DNA of 64,000 nucleotides from Paraplanobispora takensis (GCF_016863195.1 NZ_BOOK01000002.1:86731-150730), one strand, 5' to 3'. Counted from the first letter of the stretch, positions 8,601-18,317 are shown. Translations and numbers: made by a program. The notes: generated from the sequence alone by a model not told the origin.

Positions 8601-9911
8601 CAGCCCGGCAGAGGCCACCAGGAAGTCGGCCAGGCGCTCGTGGATCCGCTCTCTGTAGAACGCGACGAACGTGCTGTACTGCTGGAGCGTGAGTGAGACG
8701 AGGGCGGCGTCCTGGGCGAGCGTGCCGGTGCGGGGCCCGGGGTCGAGGATGCGTTCTCCCAGACGGCGGCGGTCCGCGTCGTGGGAGGCGGCCAGCTCCC
8801 AGATGCCGGACCTCTTGCCCCGGTGTTCCATCCAGGCCAGGTCGGCCGCCCACAGTGCGCGCCGCAGCGCCGCCCACGCCTCCTCGACGGCCGGCACCGG
8901 CCGGACCGCGGTCGCGATGCCGCCGCGGCGCGGGTACAGCATCGCGCGCAGTTGCGGGGTCACGTACACCCCGTCGCGCACCTCCGGCGGCGGGGCGGTG
9001 CTCGCGGGCTTCGCGGTGCCCGGGGCGGCCAGCCGCAGGACGAACCCCTCGGAACCGCAGACCAGCATCGCCTCGCCGTACCGCGCGCAGTGCCAGAAGG
9101 TGTCGGCGGAGACGTACTGGTCGAGCCGGGTGAAGCTGCGGCCGTCGTCGCGCGAGACCAGGATCAGCCCCTGCGCGCCGACCACGACGACCCGCCCGTC
9201 GGAGAAGCAGTCCACGGCGGTGAGCATCAGCTCGGTGGGGACGCGCACCCGCTCGAACCGCGCACCGCCGTCGGCCGAGCGGTAGACCGCCCCGCCCTCG
9301 CCGATCACCAGCAACGTCCCGGCCGGTGTGACCGTCGCGTGGTTGAACTCGGCTCCCGGGGCGACCTCCAGCCGCCTGATCCGGTGCGACGCCCGGCCGC
9401 GGGCCGATGATTCCACCGCGCAGACGGAGAGGCGGCCGTCGCCGGGGACGAGGATTCCCAGCGGGCTGCCGGTGACCTTTCCCGTGCAGGCGGCGTCCAC
9501 CGGACGGAAGGTCAGCCCGTCCGTCGAGACGGCGAGGTACCCGTCGTCCCCGGAGACCCACACGTTGCCCGCGTCGTCCTCGGCCAGCGCCCACAGGTGG
9601 ACCGCCGTCCCGGCGTCGACGCGCTGCCAGGTCCGTCCCCGATCGGTGGACCGGCCGAGGAAGCCCCGGTGGCCGCACACCCACAGGTCGTCCTCCCGCA
9701 GCATGACCCCGGACAGGGACCCACCCGGCATCGCGAACGGGCCCCTGCCCGCCCGGAACGCGAGGCCGTCGTCCGACAGCAGGAACCGCGGAGCGTACTG
9801 CCCGCCCACGGCGGCCACCGTGTCACCGTGCACCGACATGCGGATGACGTGATCGTCGGACGCGGGACGGATCATGGTGACGACGAGGTCGTCATTGAGG
9901 ATCGAAGGCAT
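5700..9911 (-). CDS. Giant protein: N-terminal BNR/YCF48-like propeller fused to C-terminal DUF4132
   Basis: 1403 aa from ATG 9911. The first ~330 residues contain repeated beta-propeller strands with Asp-box-like turns (STDRGRTWQRVD, SADGGARFERVR, SRDDGRSFTRLD). The middle (~350-1050) is alpha-helical and Ala/Leu/Arg-rich, resembling HEAT-type repeats. The C-terminal ~200 residues, with FADYEILQPFPQLGRATY and LVWGAFDGGELRATFRVAED, match DUF4132 (the MolR-related family). There is no signal peptide. It is a stand-alone cytoplasmic protein of unknown function. A minus-strand frame of similar length in another phase is a GC-bias shadow. Confidence 0.85.
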   Translation of the reverse strand: MPSILNDDLVVTMIRPASDDHVIRMSVHGDTVAAVGGQYAPRFLLSDDGLAFRAGRGPFAMPGGSLSGVMLREDDLWVCGHRGFLGRSTDRGRTWQRVDAGTAVHLWALAEDDAGNVWVSGDDGYLAVSTDGLTFRPVDAACTGKVTGSPLGILVPGDGRLSVCAVESSARGRASHRIRRLEVAPGAEFNHATVTPAGTLLVIGEGGAVYRSADGGARFERVRVPTELMLTAVDCFSDGRVVVVGAQGLILVSRDDGRSFTRLDQYVSADTFWHCARYGEAMLVCGSEGFVLRLAAPGTAKPASTAPPPEVRDGVYVTPQLRAMLYPRRGGIATAVRPVPAVEEAWAALRRALWAADLAWMEHRGKRSGIWELAASHDADRRRLGERILDPGPRTGTLAQDAALVSLTLQQYSTFVAFYRERIHERLADFLVASAGLAEAARRCLVGLDDELPYVDVGPFGRLRELLATAGDAAYAEARTVILQTCESEAEHASGHDRRRADLRWATTFMLPLGPQSGEEERRAHDRALKYVGDFGNSPVHACGLAAGDLATLERYRKAGGKVGHEFFAPFPRVYLASLLEAAGSGAAPVLARMKPADPFDDDPFYNGVWCRLLAHLDHDDALEALYRQREAGGRSLTWGTAGLVLAARIDRDRVLRLAERKRDARLAALVERECALSPEPPAAPYDQEDPAVDLVTEPAGYTPPPARHPRILRADAVCHPIGPEAVWREEEAEHAQSQGVHEEAVTWDGVPLTRCDEEQLDAFVAHREKWAIPTTVPDLVLAPRRLHDRLMALGFGDDDRWSLRALPLVLHRHGVSHLPVLLAALEHPQSPETALEAAQPFGDVSIVPAVSRAFAGRKHKVLARSWILRHPRHAAAGALALRAGGQEGGEASRVLRYLDAQGHRPVILEFAGAMGVAEEIVRLLEEDPLAAPKAKRPVLPAFAAARGLPPLVAADGSAVPSGEVTELLVRLAFSNADEVHPGVLAARARYTPASRAALVWALLQAWLADGAPPKAAWCMQAVGFLGDDECARKLTALARRWPGEGAGARAQAALDALRNIGTDAALVHLDLLAEKSRFPAFKAAAKERIHAVAYARGLSADELADRLVPSLGLDEDGADVLDTGSRSFRVVFDHTLMPVLREETGAVLAELPRPGRTDDKALAKAAKAKLTALRKDARSSASLHLARMERAMCAGRRIPAGVFTDRFARHPWMTHLARRLVWGAFDGGELRATFRVAEDSTLADAGDELFTLPERSSVGILHPLEFPGGALPAWSEIFADYEILQPFPQLGRATYTPDEEERGGDPIARLHGRKVPYPALRGLESRGWVRWYDASVQMAKPIGPRVRAVLYTDPGWHASDTVDSVEPQTVRGIGLRGAGTFGELSPVAFSELVYDLHTLPGE

Positions 9912-10104
9912 ATGTCCTGACTTATCCGGAGACCTGGCGGCGATAGGCCACGCAAGCTAACAGAAAGTCCCGACAAGGGGCGCAGAACGCCGGAAGTCCC
10001 CGGCGCCATCAACCGTTCGGTGGATTCTCCGGTCATCACTATCCGCGGCCGAGTATGGCCGGCAGGTCGATTCGCCCCGGGCGCAGGCAGAAGAAGCTTG
10101 AGCC

Positions 10105-11007
10105 ATGGCAGTCATCGAAGTCACAGACCTCCGCAAGAGCTACGCGGACCTGAACGTCCTGGACGGGGTGTCGTTCTCCGTGGAGGAGGGCGAGATCTTC
10201 GGCATCCTCGGGCCCAACGGCACCGGCAAGACCACCACGGTGGAGTGCGTGGAGGGCCTGCGCCGGCCCGACGGCGGGTCGATCAGGGTCCTCGGGCTCG
10301 ACCCGGTCAAGGACGCGCGCAAGGTGCGCGAGCTGATCGGGGTGCAGCTCCAGCAGACCCGGCTGCCGGAGGCCATCAAGGTGTGGGAGGCCCTGGACCT
10401 GTACGCCTCCTTCTATGACAACCCGCGCGACTGGCGGGAGCTGCTGGAGGAGTGGGGGCTGGCCGACAAGCGCGACGCCCGCTTCGGCAAGCTGTCCGGC
10501 GGCCAGCAGCAGCGGCTGTTCATCGCGCTGGCGCTGGTCGGCAACCCGAAGGTGGCCTTCCTGGACGAGCTGACCACGGGCCTGGACCCGCAGGCCCGCC
10601 GTACCACCTGGGAACTGGTCAAGCGGGTCCGGGCGAGCGGCGTGACGGTGGTGCTGGTCAGCCACTTCATGGACGAGGTGGAGGAGCTGTGCGACCGCGT
10701 GGCCGTCTTCAACCGCGGCAGGGTCGTGGCGGTCGACACCCCGGCCGGGCTGGTCGGCGGCGAGCACCGGATGCGGTTCACGCTGATGGCCGGGGACACG
10801 GGCGGCATGGACGGCCTGGAGGACCTGCCCGAGGTGGTCGAGGTGGCCCGGGAGGGGAACCGGGTGGTCGTCACCGGCCGGGGCGACTTCGCCACGGCGG
10901 TCACCGCGCACCTGGCCCGCCACCACGTCCTGGTCGGTGACCTCCGCATCGACAAGCGCACCCTGGACGACGCCTTCGCCGCCCTGACCGGCCGGTCCTT
11001 CGAGTAA
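10105..11007 (+). CDS. ABC exporter ATP-binding protein, DrrA/CcmA type
   Basis: 300 aa. Walker A is GPNGTGKTT, with Thr where Ala is usual. LSGGQQQR is the signature, AFLDELTTGLDPQ is Walker B, and the switch His is in VSHF. The C-terminal tail (VGGEHRMRFTLMAG onward) is typical of DrrA-like drug-export ATPases. It is the first gene of a four-gene operon with a permease and a two-component system. It is a close paralogue of the ATPase at 61354-62268, sharing EGEIFGILGPNG and IALALVGNPKVA. Confidence 0.92.
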   Translation: MAVIEVTDLRKSYADLNVLDGVSFSVEEGEIFGILGPNGTGKTTTVECVEGLRRPDGGSIRVLGLDPVKDARKVRELIGVQLQQTRLPEAIKVWEALDLYASFYDNPRDWRELLEEWGLADKRDARFGKLSGGQQQRLFIALALVGNPKVAFLDELTTGLDPQARRTTWELVKRVRASGVTVVLVSHFMDEVEELCDRVAVFNRGRVVAVDTPAGLVGGEHRMRFTLMAGDTGGMDGLEDLPEVVEVAREGNRVVVTGRGDFATAVTAHLARHHVLVGDLRIDKRTLDDAFAALTGRSFE

Positions 11008-11019
11008 AGGAATCTGATC

Positions 11020-11715
11020 ATGATGAAGCTCGCCGTCGTCGAGGCCAAGCTGCTGACCCGGGAGCCCGGGGCGCTGTTCTCACTGCTCATCCCGCTGTTC
11101 ATCCTGGTGGTGTTCGGAAGCTCGATCGAGCCGGGCGACACCGTGCTGCTGCCGATGGCGCTGGCCATCGCCGTGGGGATGGTGGGCCTGTACCTGCTGC
11201 CCACCACCCTGGCCGCCTACCGCGAGCGGGGCATCCTGCGCAGGCTGTCCGCCACGCCGGTACGGCCGGGGAACCTGCTGGTGGTGCAACTGATCCTGCA
11301 GCTCGTCCTCGCGGTGACCGCCTGCGGGCTGCTGCTGGCCGTCGCGGGCACCGTCCTCGGCGCCACCCTGCCCACCGGAGTGCCGAGCGCCGTGCTGGTC
11401 TTCCTCCTCGGTACGGCGAGCATGTTCGCGATCGGCCTGCTCATCGCGGCGCTGGCGCCCAACGGCCGGGCCGCCAACGGGATCGGGGTCCTGCTGTACT
11501 TCCCGATGGCCTACCTCGCCGGGCTCATGCAGCCCAAGGATCAGATGCCCGCTATGGTGGCCCGCATCGGGGAGTACACCCCTCTGGGCGCTTTCGGGCA
11601 GAGCATGCGGGAGGTCTGGGCGGGCGGTGCCCCCAGCCCCCTGCTGCTGGGGGTGCTGGCCGCCTACGCTCTGGTCGTCAGCATCGCGGCGGCCACGTTC
11701 TTCCGCTGGGAGTGA
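11020..11715 (+). CDS. ABC-2 type permease
   Basis: 231 aa with six hydrophobic segments, including FSLLIPLFILVVFGSS near the N terminus and PLLLGVLAAYALVVSIAAATFF near the C terminus. The block YRERGILRRLSATPVRP is diagnostic of ABC-2 permeases of the daunorubicin-type exporter group. It starts 12 bp after the ATPase gene and should form the transport channel with it. The exported substrate is unknown. Confidence 0.9.
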   Translation: MMKLAVVEAKLLTREPGALFSLLIPLFILVVFGSSIEPGDTVLLPMALAIAVGMVGLYLLPTTLAAYRERGILRRLSATPVRPGNLLVVQLILQLVLAVTACGLLLAVAGTVLGATLPTGVPSAVLVFLLGTASMFAIGLLIAALAPNGRAANGIGVLLYFPMAYLAGLMQPKDQMPAMVARIGEYTPLGAFGQSMREVWAGGAPSPLLLGVLAAYALVVSIAAATFFRWE

Positions 11716-11718
11716 CGG

Positions 11719-12894
11719 ATGACCGGCCGGCTCGACCGATGGGAACGGCTGCTGGAGCGCCAGATGGCGGCCGCGCCGTACGTCCTGCTGGTGATCTCCA
11801 CGGTGCTCTCCCTGCTGACCGGCGCGGACCTCTGGATCACGCTCGGCCTCACCGCCCTCGCGGCCGCCTGGATGCGGCTGGTGCCGCGGGGCGCGGCCGG
11901 CGGCACGGTCTACGTGACCGGGCTGGTGGTCCTGATCGGCGCACTCTGCACGCAGGGAGTGTGGTTCGCGAGCTTCTTCGGCTTCACCGGCTTCCTCCAC
12001 TCCTGGCAGTACCTGAAGGGGAAGTGGCGGCTGGCCGGGGTGGGCGCCACGGCGGCGATCAGCGTCGTGGCCTACAGCGGGGGCCTGCCCGAACCCACCC
12101 CGTCCGCGATCTTCACCTACCTGTTCTTCACCGCCGCCATCGTCGCGGGAGTGAGCCTGTTCAGCTTCGTCGGCGAGGTCACCGCCGAGCGGAGCGACGA
12201 GCGCCGGCGCATGGTGGCGCGGCTCGAAGAGACCATGCGGGAGAACGCCGGACTCCAGGCCCAGCTGCTGGTCCAGGCCCGCGAGGCGGGCGTGACGGAC
12301 GAGCGGCAGCGGATGGCGGCGGAGATCCACGACACCCTCGCCCAGGGCCTGACCGGCATCGTCACCCAGCTCCAGGCGGCCAAGCAGGCCGAGGACTGGC
12401 GGCGCCACGTGGACAACGCGATAGGGCTGGCGCGGGAGAGCCTCGCCGAGGCCCGGCGCTCGGTGCACGCGGTGGGCCCCGGCCAGTTGGAGGCGGCGCC
12501 GCTGCCCGAGGCGCTGCAGGACGTCGTGGCCCGGTGGGGGGAGCTCAACGGGGTGCGTGCGGATTTCACCGTCACTGGTACGGTCCGTCCCATGCATCCG
12601 GAGGTCGAGGAGACGTTGCTGCGCACGGCGCAGGAGGCCCTGGCCAACGCCGCCAAGCACGCCGGCGCCTCCCGGGTCGGACTGACCCTGTCGTACATGG
12701 AGGACGTGGTCACCCTGGACGTCCGCGACGACGGCGCCGGGTTCGACCCGGAGCGCGTCCGCGAGGCCGGGGGGTTCGGCTTGACCGCGATGCGCAGGCG
12801 GGTGAGCCGGCTGGCGGGCACCCTGGAGATCGAGTCCGAGCCGGGCACGGGCACCGCGATCTCCGCGAGCGTCCCGGCGGTGGCCCGTGGCTGA
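11719..12894 (+). CDS. NarL-group sensor histidine kinase
   Basis: 391 aa. About six N-terminal membrane helices (residues ~15-150) lead into a coiled region and the HisKA_3 box DERQRMAAEIHDTLAQGLTG, in which His is the phosphorylated residue. The HATPase domain has AQEALANAAKHAGAS (N box), VRDDGAGFDPERV (G1) and GGFGLTAMRRRV (G2). It begins four bases after the permease stop and is followed immediately by a response regulator. The arrangement suggests that the exporter is controlled by, or contributes to the signal for, this sensor. Confidence 0.92.
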   Translation: MTGRLDRWERLLERQMAAAPYVLLVISTVLSLLTGADLWITLGLTALAAAWMRLVPRGAAGGTVYVTGLVVLIGALCTQGVWFASFFGFTGFLHSWQYLKGKWRLAGVGATAAISVVAYSGGLPEPTPSAIFTYLFFTAAIVAGVSLFSFVGEVTAERSDERRRMVARLEETMRENAGLQAQLLVQAREAGVTDERQRMAAEIHDTLAQGLTGIVTQLQAAKQAEDWRRHVDNAIGLARESLAEARRSVHAVGPGQLEAAPLPEALQDVVARWGELNGVRADFTVTGTVRPMHPEVEETLLRTAQEALANAAKHAGASRVGLTLSYMEDVVTLDVRDDGAGFDPERVREAGGFGLTAMRRRVSRLAGTLEIESEPGTGTAISASVPAVARG

Positions 12895-13537
12895 GATGTA
12901 CGGCACCCCGATCCGGTTGCTGATCGCCGACGACCACCCCATCGTCCGCGACGGCATCCGCGGCATGTTCACCGGCGATGCGGACTTCGAGGTCCTCGGC
13001 GAGGCCTCCGACGGCGCACGGGCCGTCGAGCTGGCGCGGACGCTGAACCCGGATGTGATCCTCATGGACCTGCGCATGCCCGGGACGGACGGCGTCGCGG
13101 CCATCAAGGAACTCGCCCGGCTGGGCGTCGCGGCCCGCGTGCTGGTGCTGACCACCTACGACACCGACCGGGACGTCCTGCCCGCCATCGAGGCCGGGGC
13201 CACCGGATACCTGCTGAAGGACACCGGCCGCGACGAACTCGTCCGTGCCGTCCGTACGGCGGCGCGCGGCGAGGCCGTGCTCTCCCCGTCGGTCGCCACC
13301 CGCCTGCTCGGGCAGGTCCGCACCCCCGCCGACCCGCTGAGCGCCCGGGAGCTGGAGATCCTCCACCTCATCGCCGACGGCGCCACCAACCGCGAGGTCG
13401 CCGTCCGCCTGTTCATCAGCGAGGCCACGGTCAAGAGCCACGTGCTGCACATCTACGCCAAGCTCGGCGTCAACGACCGCGCGGCCGCCGTCGCCGTCGC
13501 CTTCCGCCGCGGCCTGCTCACCGTGGACAACGGCTGA
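12887..13537 (+). CDS. NarL/LuxR-type response regulator
   Basis: 216 aa from GTG 12887, overlapping the kinase by eight bases; ATG 12896, one base after the kinase stop, is an equally possible start. The receiver domain has the acidic pair in LLIADDHP, the phospho-Asp in DVILMDLRMPG, and Thr/Lys in VLTTYD and LLKD. The C-terminal LuxR HTH is LSARELEILHLIADGATNRE through KSHVLHIYAKLGV. It is the cognate regulator of the kinase and probably activates the upstream ABC genes. Confidence 0.92.
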   Translation: MAEMYGTPIRLLIADDHPIVRDGIRGMFTGDADFEVLGEASDGARAVELARTLNPDVILMDLRMPGTDGVAAIKELARLGVAARVLVLTTYDTDRDVLPAIEAGATGYLLKDTGRDELVRAVRTAARGEAVLSPSVATRLLGQVRTPADPLSARELEILHLIADGATNREVAVRLFISEATVKSHVLHIYAKLGVNDRAAAVAVAFRRGLLTVDNG

Positions 13538-13678
13538 CCAGCACCGGGTCGTCACGTGTGCGGGAGTGTCAGATAAGGTGAATAGTGGTGTGCCGGGAAG
13601 TCTGGTCGGCGGTGTCTGATTCCTGCCGGGAAACCCGGTAAGGGACGTCCGATCCGCCCTTGGAGACCCGGAGCGCCC

Positions 13679-14998
13679 ATGACCACTCCCACTCCGCCGC
13701 GCCCGCCCGCCCTGCTGGGCCGGGGCTCGTGGGCCGAGGCCCGCCGCATCGCCGACATCCTGCGCAAGGAGACCGTCGGCGGAGCCCTGCTGCTGGCCGG
13801 TGCGGTGGCGGCGATGATCTGGGCCAACTCCCCGTGGGCCGGCGCCTACGAGGCGCTGCGCGCCGTCCGCTTCGGGCCCGAGGCGCTGCACCTGAACCTC
13901 TCCCTGGCCACCTGGGCCGCGGACGGGCTGCTGGCGATCTTCTTCTTCGTGGCCGGGCTGGAGCTCAAGCGGGAGTTCGTCGCCGGTGACCTGCGCGACG
14001 TACGGCGGGCCGCGGTCCCGATCGCGGCCGCGCTCGGCGGGGTGATCGTCCCGGCCCTGCTGTACCTGCTCATCACCCGGGGCGCGCAGGGCGCGGGCAA
14101 GGGCTGGGCGATCCCCACCGCCACCGACATCGCCTTCGCCCTGGCGGTGCTGGCGGTGGTCGGCCGCTTCCTGCCGACGGCGCTGCGCACCTTCCTGCTC
14201 ACCCTGGCCGTGGTCGACGACCTGGTGGCCATCGTCATCATCGCGCTGTTCTACACCGACCATCTGGCGCCGCTCCCGCTGCTGGCGGCGCTGGTGCCGC
14301 TGGCGGCCTTCACGGTCCTGGTCCAGCGCCGGGTGCGGTCGTGGTGGCTGCTGCTGCCGCTGGCCGTCGCGGTCTGGGCGCTGGTGCACGCCTCGGGCGT
14401 GCACGCCACCGTCGCCGGCGTGCTGATGGGCTTCGCCGTCCCGGTGCTGCGCAGCGAGAAGGCCGGCGGCCCGGAGGCCGGGCCCGGCCTGGCCGAGCAC
14501 TTCGAGCACCGCTTCCGCCCGCTGTCGGCCGGGGTGGCCGTGCCGGTGTTCGCGTTCCTGTCGGCCGGGGTGTCCCTGGGCGGTCTCGACGGCCTGGCCG
14601 GCGCCTTCGGCGACCCGATCGTCGTGGGGGTGGTGGTGGGTCTGGTCGTGGGCAAGCCGGTCGGGATCCTGGCCGCGACCTGGCTGACGGCCCGCTTCAC
14701 CCACGCCGACCTGGACGAGGACCTGGCCTGGATCGACCTGGTCGGGCTGTCGGTGCTGGCGGGGATCGGGTTCACCGTCTCCCTGCTGATCGGCGAGCTG
14801 GCCTTCGGCGCCGGCCGCGACGAGTACGTCAAGGTGGCGGTGCTGTCCGGTTCGGTGATCGCGGCGCTGCTGGCGACGGTGATCCTGCGCCTGCGCGACC
14901 GCGCCTACCGCCGCATCCACGAGATCGAGACCGCCGACCTCGACCACGACGGCGTACCGGACGTCTATGAGAGGGACCGATCCGGCGAGGCCGGATAG
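13679..14998 (+). CDS. nhaA: Na+/H+ antiporter NhaA
   Basis: 439 aa, slightly longer than E. coli NhaA (388) because of an N-terminal extension and a polar tail. Twelve membrane segments are predicted. Family blocks include [35 protein letters not shown] (half-helix motif) and [18 protein letters not shown], which holds the paired Asp that bind Na+/H+. It exchanges external protons for internal Na+, giving alkali and salt tolerance. The C terminus [14 protein letters not shown] looks like a calcium-loop-like acidic tail, an unusual addition. Confidence 0.93.
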   Translation: MTTPTPPRPPALLGRGSWAEARRIADILRKETVGGALLLAGAVAAMIWANSPWAGAYEALRAVRFGPEALHLNLSLATWAADGLLAIFFFVAGLELKREFVAGDLRDVRRAAVPIAAALGGVIVPALLYLLITRGAQGAGKGWAIPTATDIAFALAVLAVVGRFLPTALRTFLLTLAVVDDLVAIVIIALFYTDHLAPLPLLAALVPLAAFTVLVQRRVRSWWLLLPLAVAVWALVHASGVHATVAGVLMGFAVPVLRSEKAGGPEAGPGLAEHFEHRFRPLSAGVAVPVFAFLSAGVSLGGLDGLAGAFGDPIVVGVVVGLVVGKPVGILAATWLTARFTHADLDEDLAWIDLVGLSVLAGIGFTVSLLIGELAFGAGRDEYVKVAVLSGSVIAALLATVILRLRDRAYRRIHEIETADLDHDGVPDVYERDRSGEAG

Positions 14999-15049
14999 CC
15001 CGTAGCCGGATCCTCGCAGGGCCGGGTTCCGGCTTCCCCGCCCAAGGGA

Positions 15050-15105
15050 CTGTTCAAGCGTACAGTCAGGTGTACGCTTGAACAGTAAGCTGTACGGACG
15101 AACAG
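15050..15105. promoter_or_regulatory. TetR operator: perfect 15-bp palindrome plus third half-site
   Basis: CTGTTCAAGCGTACA (15050-15064) and TGTACGCTTGAACAG (15071-15085) are exact inverted repeats around GTCAGG. A third, imperfect copy TGTACGGACGAACAG (15091-15105, three mismatches) follows 20 bp later, one helical double turn, and ends just before the ribosome site of the TetR gene. This is the expected form of an autoregulatory operator for the TetR-ABC operon. Confidence 0.85.
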
Positions 15106-15115
15106 GGATGTGACG

Positions 15116-15772
15116 GTGACGACGCCAGTGGATCCGGAGGACCTCACCGCTCGGGCGCGCATCAGGGACGCGGCCATCCTGCACTTCGGGGAGCGCGGAT
15201 ACGAGGGGGCGACCCTGCGCGGGATCGCCGAGACCGCCGGGGTCTCGCTCGGTCTCGTGCGTCATCACTTCGGGTCCAAGCAGGGCCTGCGCGAGGCGTG
15301 CGACGAATACCTGTTCACCATGATCCGCCGGGTCAACGACCAGACCAGGGCGGGCATGGCCTCCGGCGCCCTGGGCTCCGTGATCACCGCCCGGGGCGCG
15401 TTGAGGTCCTACCAGCGCTACATGGCGCGAACCCTGGCCGAGGGTTCGGCGGCCGCCCTGTTCGACGAGCTCGCCCGGCTGAGCGAGGAGTGGCTGGCCG
15501 AGGCCGACAAGGACCGTCCCGATCCGCCCCGGGTCGAGGCCAGGGCCCGCGCGGCCGTCGGCACGGCGATGGCCCTGTCCGTCGGGATCCTGCACGAGCA
15601 CATCTCCCGGGCGATGGGCGTCGACGTGTTCAGCCCGGAAGGCGACCGCCTGCTCGCCCGCGCGCTGATCGACATCTACTCACATCCCGTACTCGGCCGC
15701 GAGGACGCGGAGCGGATCCTGGCGGCCCTCGACGAGGCCGAGTCCACACCCCCTCAAGGAGGGTCACCATGA
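15116..15772 (+). CDS. TetR-family repressor of the downstream ABC exporter
   Basis: 218 aa from GTG 15116, chosen because AGGGA (15104-15108) is seven bases before it; GTG 15110 is too close to that site. The HTH is [20 protein letters not shown] followed by [21 protein letters not shown]. The C-terminal ligand domain is not specific. The stop overlaps the ATPase start (ATGA), so the three genes form one coupled operon controlled through the palindrome at 15050-15105. The ligand is probably the exported compound (inference). Confidence 0.92.
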   Translation: MTTPVDPEDLTARARIRDAAILHFGERGYEGATLRGIAETAGVSLGLVRHHFGSKQGLREACDEYLFTMIRRVNDQTRAGMASGALGSVITARGALRSYQRYMARTLAEGSAAALFDELARLSEEWLAEADKDRPDPPRVEARARAAVGTAMALSVGILHEHISRAMGVDVFSPEGDRLLARALIDIYSHPVLGREDAERILAALDEAESTPPQGGSP

Positions 15773-16674
15773 CCGATGCCATAGCGGTGTCCGGTCTGGT
15801 CAAGACGTTCGGCGCCACCCGCGCGCTGGACGGTCTGGACCTCACGGTCGGCACCGGTGAGGTGCACGGTTTCCTGGGGCCGAACGGCGCCGGGAAGACG
15901 ACCACGATCCGGGTCCTGCTGGGCCTGCTGCGAGCCGATGCCGGGCGGGTGCGGCTGCTGGGCGGCGACCCGTGGAGCGAGGCCGTACGGCTGCACCGCA
16001 GGCTGGCCTACGTGCCGGGCGATGTGAGCCTGTGGCCCAACCTGACCGGCGGCGAGGCCGTCGACCTGCTCGGCGACCTGCGCGGGGGGCTGGACGGGGC
16101 CCGCCGTGCGGAGCTGCTGGAGCGGTTCCGGCTCGATCCGGCCAAGCGCTGCCGTACCTACTCCAAGGGCAACAGGCAGAAGGTGGCGCTGGTGGCCGCG
16201 TTCGCCTCCGACGTGGAGCTGTTCATCCTGGACGAGCCCACCTCCGGCCTGGACCCGCTGATGGAGGCGGCCTTCCAGGAGACCGTCCGCGAGGTGAGCG
16301 CCCGCGGCGCGACCGTGCTGCTGTCCAGCCACATCTTCTCCGAGGTGGAGGCGCTCTGTTCCCGGGTCAGCATCATCCGCGACGGGGTGACCGTCGAGTC
16401 CGGCACCCTGGCCCGGCTCCGGCACCTGACCAGGACCTCGGTCACCGTGGAGGCGGCCGGGCCGATCACCGGGCTGGCCGGCCTGCCCGGCGTCCACGAC
16501 CTGCTGGAGGAGGGCACGCGGGCCCGGTTCGACGTGGACTCCGAGCGGCTGCCCGAGGTCCTGCGCCACCTGGCGGGCTTCGAGGTCCGCTCGCTGACCA
16601 GCCGTCCGCCGACGCTGGAGGAGCTGTTCATGCGCCACTACGGTGACGCGGTCATGGAGGAGGCGTCCCGATGA
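15769..16674 (+). CDS. ABC exporter ATP-binding protein (polyketide-antibiotic type)
   Basis: 301 aa. ATG 15769 has AAGGAGGG upstream and overlaps the TetR stop. Walker A is GPNGAGKTT, Walker B is [14 protein letters not shown], and the switch His is in [11 protein letters not shown]. The signature is degenerate: [12 protein letters not shown] instead of LSGGQ. That form is usual in ABC ATPases paired with large two-fold ABC-2 permeases that export polyketide antibiotics. It powers the permease encoded directly downstream. Confidence 0.92.
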   Translation: MTDAIAVSGLVKTFGATRALDGLDLTVGTGEVHGFLGPNGAGKTTTIRVLLGLLRADAGRVRLLGGDPWSEAVRLHRRLAYVPGDVSLWPNLTGGEAVDLLGDLRGGLDGARRAELLERFRLDPAKRCRTYSKGNRQKVALVAAFASDVELFILDEPTSGLDPLMEAAFQETVREVSARGATVLLSSHIFSEVEALCSRVSIIRDGVTVESGTLARLRHLTRTSVTVEAAGPITGLAGLPGVHDLLEEGTRARFDVDSERLPEVLRHLAGFEVRSLTSRPPTLEELFMRHYGDAVMEEASR

Positions 16675-18317
16675 GCGACGCGAGCGGTCCGATGAGCGCG
16701 TACGCGGGCACCGGGCGGCTGGTCCGGCTGGCCCTGCGGCGTGACCGCGTCCGGCTGCCGGTCTGGATCGCCGGCGCGGTCGTGCTGGCGGCGGCCGGGG
16801 CCGCGGCCGTGGCCGGCGAGTTCCCCGACGAGGCGGGGCGGGTCGCCGCGCTGCGGGGGGTCGGAGGCAACCCCGCCGTCCTGGTGATGCGCGGCACGCC
16901 GGTCGGCACCGATCTAGGCGCCCTGGTCAACTTCCGCAACCTCCTGTCCCTGCTGGTTCTGGCCGCGCTCATGAGCACCTTCGCGATGGTCCGGCACACC
17001 CGGCAGAACGAGGAGACGGGCCGGGCCGAGATGATCGGCGCGGGGTCCGTGGGCCGGCACGCCGGGCTCACCGCCGCCCTCGTCGTGGTCGCGGGCGCCG
17101 ACGTGCTGCTCGGGGCCGCGCTGACCGCCGCGCTGCTGGGCGCGGGCATGCCGCTCGACGGATCGCTCGCGTTCGGCGCCGCGTGCGCCGCCACCGGGCT
17201 GGCGTTCGCCGGGGTGGCCGCGGTCGCCGCCCAGCTGTTCCAGAGCTCCCGCGCCGCCAACGCGGCCGCCGCGACCGCGGTCGGCGTGGACTTCCTGGTC
17301 CGCGGTGTCGGCGACGCCCTCGGCGAGCGGGCCGCGGACGGCATCCGGGTGACCGGCGCGTGGCCGTCGTGGTCCTCGCCCATCGGCTGGGGCACGCACG
17401 TGCGCCCGTTCGGCGAGGAGGCCTGGTGGGTGCTCGCCCTGCCGGTGGCGCTGCTGGCCGCGTGCACGGCCGCCGCCTTCGCCCTGGTCGACCGCCGGGA
17501 CTTCGGCGCGGGCCTGATCCCCGACCGGCCGGGACCGGCGTCCGGCTCGCGCGCGCTGCTCAGCCCGCTCGGGCTGGCCTGGCGGCTGAACCGGGGGGCG
17601 ACCCTCGGCTGGGTGATCGGCTGCGGGCTGGCCGGCGCGGGGATCGGCACGCTCGGCCCGGCCGTCGACGAGGCGGCCATCGGGAACACGGGGGTCGCCG
17701 ACCTCCTGGACCAGCTCGCCGGGGGAGGCGGCGCCACCCTCGTGGACACGCTGTACGCGGCGATGATGAACGTCTTCGGCGTGCTGGCCGCCGGCTTCGT
17801 CGTCCAGGCGCTGCTGCGGCTGCGTTCGGAGGAGGCCGGCGGGCACGCCGAGGCGGTGCTGGCCACCGCGGTGGGCCGGGTCCGGTGGGTGCTCGCCCAC
17901 CTGGTCTGTACGGCGGGCGGCGCGGCGGCGCTGCTGGTGGCGGCGGGAGCGGGCATGGGCCTGACGGACGCCGCGGCCGGCGGAGACACCGGGGTGGGCC
18001 CGCTGGTCGGCGCAGGCCTGGCGCAGCTGCCCGCCGCGCTGGCCCTGGCCGGTTTCGTCGTGCTGGTCTACGGCGTCCTGCCGAGGCTGGCGGTCCCGCT
18101 GGCGTGGGCCGGGCTCGTGGTGAGCATCGCCTTCGGGCTGCTCGGGGACGTCTTCGGGCTGCCCCGGGCGGTGCGGGACCTGTCGCCGTTCAGCCACGTG
18201 CCCGCGCTCCCGGCGGCCGAGATGACCGCCGGGCCGCTCGTGGCCCTGGCGGCGGTGGCGACGGCGCTGGCGGTGGCCGGGCTGGCGTCGTTCCGCCGCA
18301 GGGATCTGTCGCCGTGA
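16671..18317 (+). CDS. Large ABC-2 permease, exporter of polyketide antibiotics type
   Basis: 548 aa with about twelve hydrophobic segments in two similar halves, as in tetronasin-type exporters. ATG 16671 overlaps the ATPase stop (ATGA). Recognisable parts are the N-terminal [18 protein letters not shown] and [20 protein letters not shown], and the repeated [19 protein letters not shown] in the second half. There is no biosynthetic cluster beside it, so it more likely gives resistance to an external or distantly encoded compound. Confidence 0.9.
   Translation: MSDASGPMSAYAGTGRLVRLALRRDRVRLPVWIAGAVVLAAAGAAAVAGEFPDEAGRVAALRGVGGNPAVLVMRGTPVGTDLGALVNFRNLLSLLVLAALMSTFAMVRHTRQNEETGRAEMIGAGSVGRHAGLTAALVVVAGADVLLGAALTAALLGAGMPLDGSLAFGAACAATGLAFAGVAAVAAQLFQSSRAANAAAATAVGVDFLVRGVGDALGERAADGIRVTGAWPSWSSPIGWGTHVRPFGEEAWWVLALPVALLAACTAAAFALVDRRDFGAGLIPDRPGPASGSRALLSPLGLAWRLNRGATLGWVIGCGLAGAGIGTLGPAVDEAAIGNTGVADLLDQLAGGGGATLVDTLYAAMMNVFGVLAAGFVVQALLRLRSEEAGGHAEAVLATAVGRVRWVLAHLVCTAGGAAALLVAAGAGMGLTDAAAGGDTGVGPLVGAGLAQLPAALALAGFVVLVYGVLPRLAVPLAWAGLVVSIAFGLLGDVFGLPRAVRDLSPFSHVPALPAAEMTAGPLVALAAVATALAVAGLASFRRRDLSP

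Noticed and set aside
5284..9684. A minus-strand open frame of 1466 codons overlapping the DUF4132 gene in another phase
   Set aside because: Its translation is Arg/Gly/Pro/Ala-rich low complexity without motifs, and the other minus frame gives a coherent domain protein. It is a GC-bias shadow.
12710..15601. A long minus-strand frame of 963 codons across the response regulator, nhaA and TetR genes
   Set aside because: It crosses three well-supported plus-strand genes and the TetR operator. The translation has no domain and no ribosome site.
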